Assembly (NCBI GenBank): GCA_029824495.1
Contig: JALGXY010000121.1
Span: 1 to 5,654 of the forward strand
Length of the DNA stretch: 5,654 bases
Direction: 5' to 3'
Source of the DNA: Fimbriimonadia bacterium
Lineage (GTDB): Bacteria > Armatimonadota > Fimbriimonadia > Fimbriimonadales > Fimbriimonadaceae
Shown here: positions 5,275 to 5,654 of the stretch, piece after piece
How the letters are laid out: every line of letters starts with the position of its first letter
Numbering within the stretch: position 1 is the stretch's first letter
Notes under the pieces: model-generated
The model's database searches: none
Told to the model about the DNA's origin: nothing
The model's input: the letters and a program-made list of their open reading frames with translations, nothing else
Program-made: the position numbers and the translations under genes

Positions 5275-5305
5275 TGCAGACGCGGACGTCCGCACCACAG
5301 AGCCC
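5275..5305. repeat. 31-bp direct repeat, copy 2
   Basis: This copy is identical to 5183-5213 with a start-to-start distance of 92 bases and 61 bases between copies. Its GCGGACGTCCGC palindrome is at 5282-5293. It ends 102 bases before the lepA start. If the repeat binds a protein, it would lie upstream of the lepA promoter region; if it is a REP-like element, it is simply the last unit before lepA. Confidence 0.85.
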
Positions 5306-5364
5306 CAAGTTTAACCTTTTCCCACCAGGCCCACCGAAACCCGACCTCACCCAGACCTGTCCCC

Positions 5365-5391
5365 TTGCCAAAAACCAGTCGCCGGTACACT
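5365..5391 (+). promoter_or_regulatory. Weak promoter-like pair ahead of lepA
   Basis: TTGCCA (5365-5370) matches the -35 consensus at 5 of 6 positions and TACACT (5386-5391) matches the -10 at 4 of 6, but the 15-base spacer is short. A start about 7 bases further on would leave a leader of only about 10 bases and remove most of the GAGG ribosome site. It is offered as a weak candidate only; I see no better pair in 5306-5407. Confidence 0.2.
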
Positions 5392-5407
5392 CCGCGAGGC
5401 TCACCTG

Positions 5408-5654
5408 ATGGACCAGAAGCACATCCGCAATTTCTGCATCATCGCGCACATCGACCACGGAAAGTCGACACTCGCTGACCGGATTCTTGAGAAGACCGGG
5501 GCGGTTCGTGGCACCGCGCAGGAGCAGACTCTCGATACGATGGATCTTGAGCGAGAGCGGGGCATCACCATCAAGATGACCGCGGTCAAGCTGGAGTACA
5601 AAGCCCGCGACGGCCAGATCTACGAGTTTAATCTGATCGATACGCCCGGGCACG
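5408..5654 (+). CDS. lepA: Elongation factor 4 (LepA), N-terminal 82 codons, truncated by the window
   Basis: The frame from ATG 5408 reads [20 protein letters not shown] and onward, the classic LepA N-terminus. LepA is a ribosome-bound translational GTPase thought to aid back-translocation or 30S biogenesis. Visible motifs are the G1 P-loop AHIDHGKST (13-21), the switch segment [12 protein letters not shown] (45-56) with the effector Thr54, and the G3 motif DTPGH (78-82), where the window ends. The full protein is usually about 600 residues, so about 86% lies outside. GAGG (5396-5399), 8 bases before the ATG, is an adequate Shine-Dalgarno. The [18 protein letters not shown] opening fixes the start. 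The gene is separated from the preceding operon by the repeat cluster and is probably independently transcribed. Confidence 0.96.
   Translation, partial: MDQKHIRNFCIIAHIDHGKSTLADRILEKTGAVRGTAQEQTLDTMDLERERGITIKMTAVKLEYKARDGQIYEFNLIDTPGH

Noticed and set aside
5183..5305. CRISPR array
   Set aside because: There are only two repeat copies with a 61-base spacer that itself contains a palindrome; repeat-spacer geometry and cas genes are absent.
5081..5314. 77-codon plus-strand open frame through the repeats
   Set aside because: The product is Arg/Gly-rich, and the two 31-bp repeats fall in different contexts. It looks like translated repeat DNA, with no start signal.
5066..5653. 195-codon minus-strand open frame across the repeat gap and lepA
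   Set aside because: Its N-terminal half is antisense to the lepA P-loop region and the rest translates the G/C-rich repeats (Arg/Pro/Ser-rich). No family resemblance.

Overview
The window is a bacterial chromosomal segment with every supported gene on the plus strand. In order it holds: a possible gene tail (1-75), a Tat-exported Gfo/Idh/MocA-family oxidoreductase, a structured 217-base gap, a secreted SUMF1/FGE-fold protein, two tandem paralogues of an unrecognised cytosolic protein, a secreted ThuA-like protein, a repeat-rich gap, and the first 82 codons of lepA (elongation factor 4). The combination of a Tat-tagged Gfo/Idh/MocA protein, a SUMF1-domain protein and a secreted ThuA-like protein ending in a FGFGGFKKGLKP-type tail is typical of Planctomycetota and of Armatimonadota such as Fimbriimonadia. 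The short signal peptides without Lys or Arg (MLTALLATAIVSAQA, MIAFALTAVSLTA) lean me slightly towards Armatimonadota. The sequence alone does not settle the phylum.

Layout: the oxidoreductase (174-1553) is followed by a gap (1554-1770) with four consecutive inverted repeats. The SUMF1-type gene (1771-2532), paralogue A (TTG start at 2554), paralogue B (3316-4101) and the ThuA-like gene (4073-5065) are spaced 21 bases, 15 bases and a 29-base overlap, so they look like one transcription unit. The ThuA Shine-Dalgarno lies inside the end of paralogue B. After the ThuA gene, 5066-5407 carries a G/C-rich stem-loop, a 16-bp palindrome and two perfect copies of a 31-bp direct repeat, each centred on the 12-bp palindrome GCGGACGTCCGC. 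lepA then starts at 5408 and runs off the window.

How the genes may work together: the oxidoreductase, SUMF1-like and ThuA-like proteins are probably exported and belong to families that expand together in organisms degrading complex carbohydrates. No substrate can be named. The paralogue pair differs from its neighbours: it has no export signal, is about 52% identical between copies by hand count, and uses AGA/AGG arginine codons far more often. It is the least explained part of the window. lepA is a housekeeping translation GTPase and probably marks a separate transcription unit beyond the repeats.
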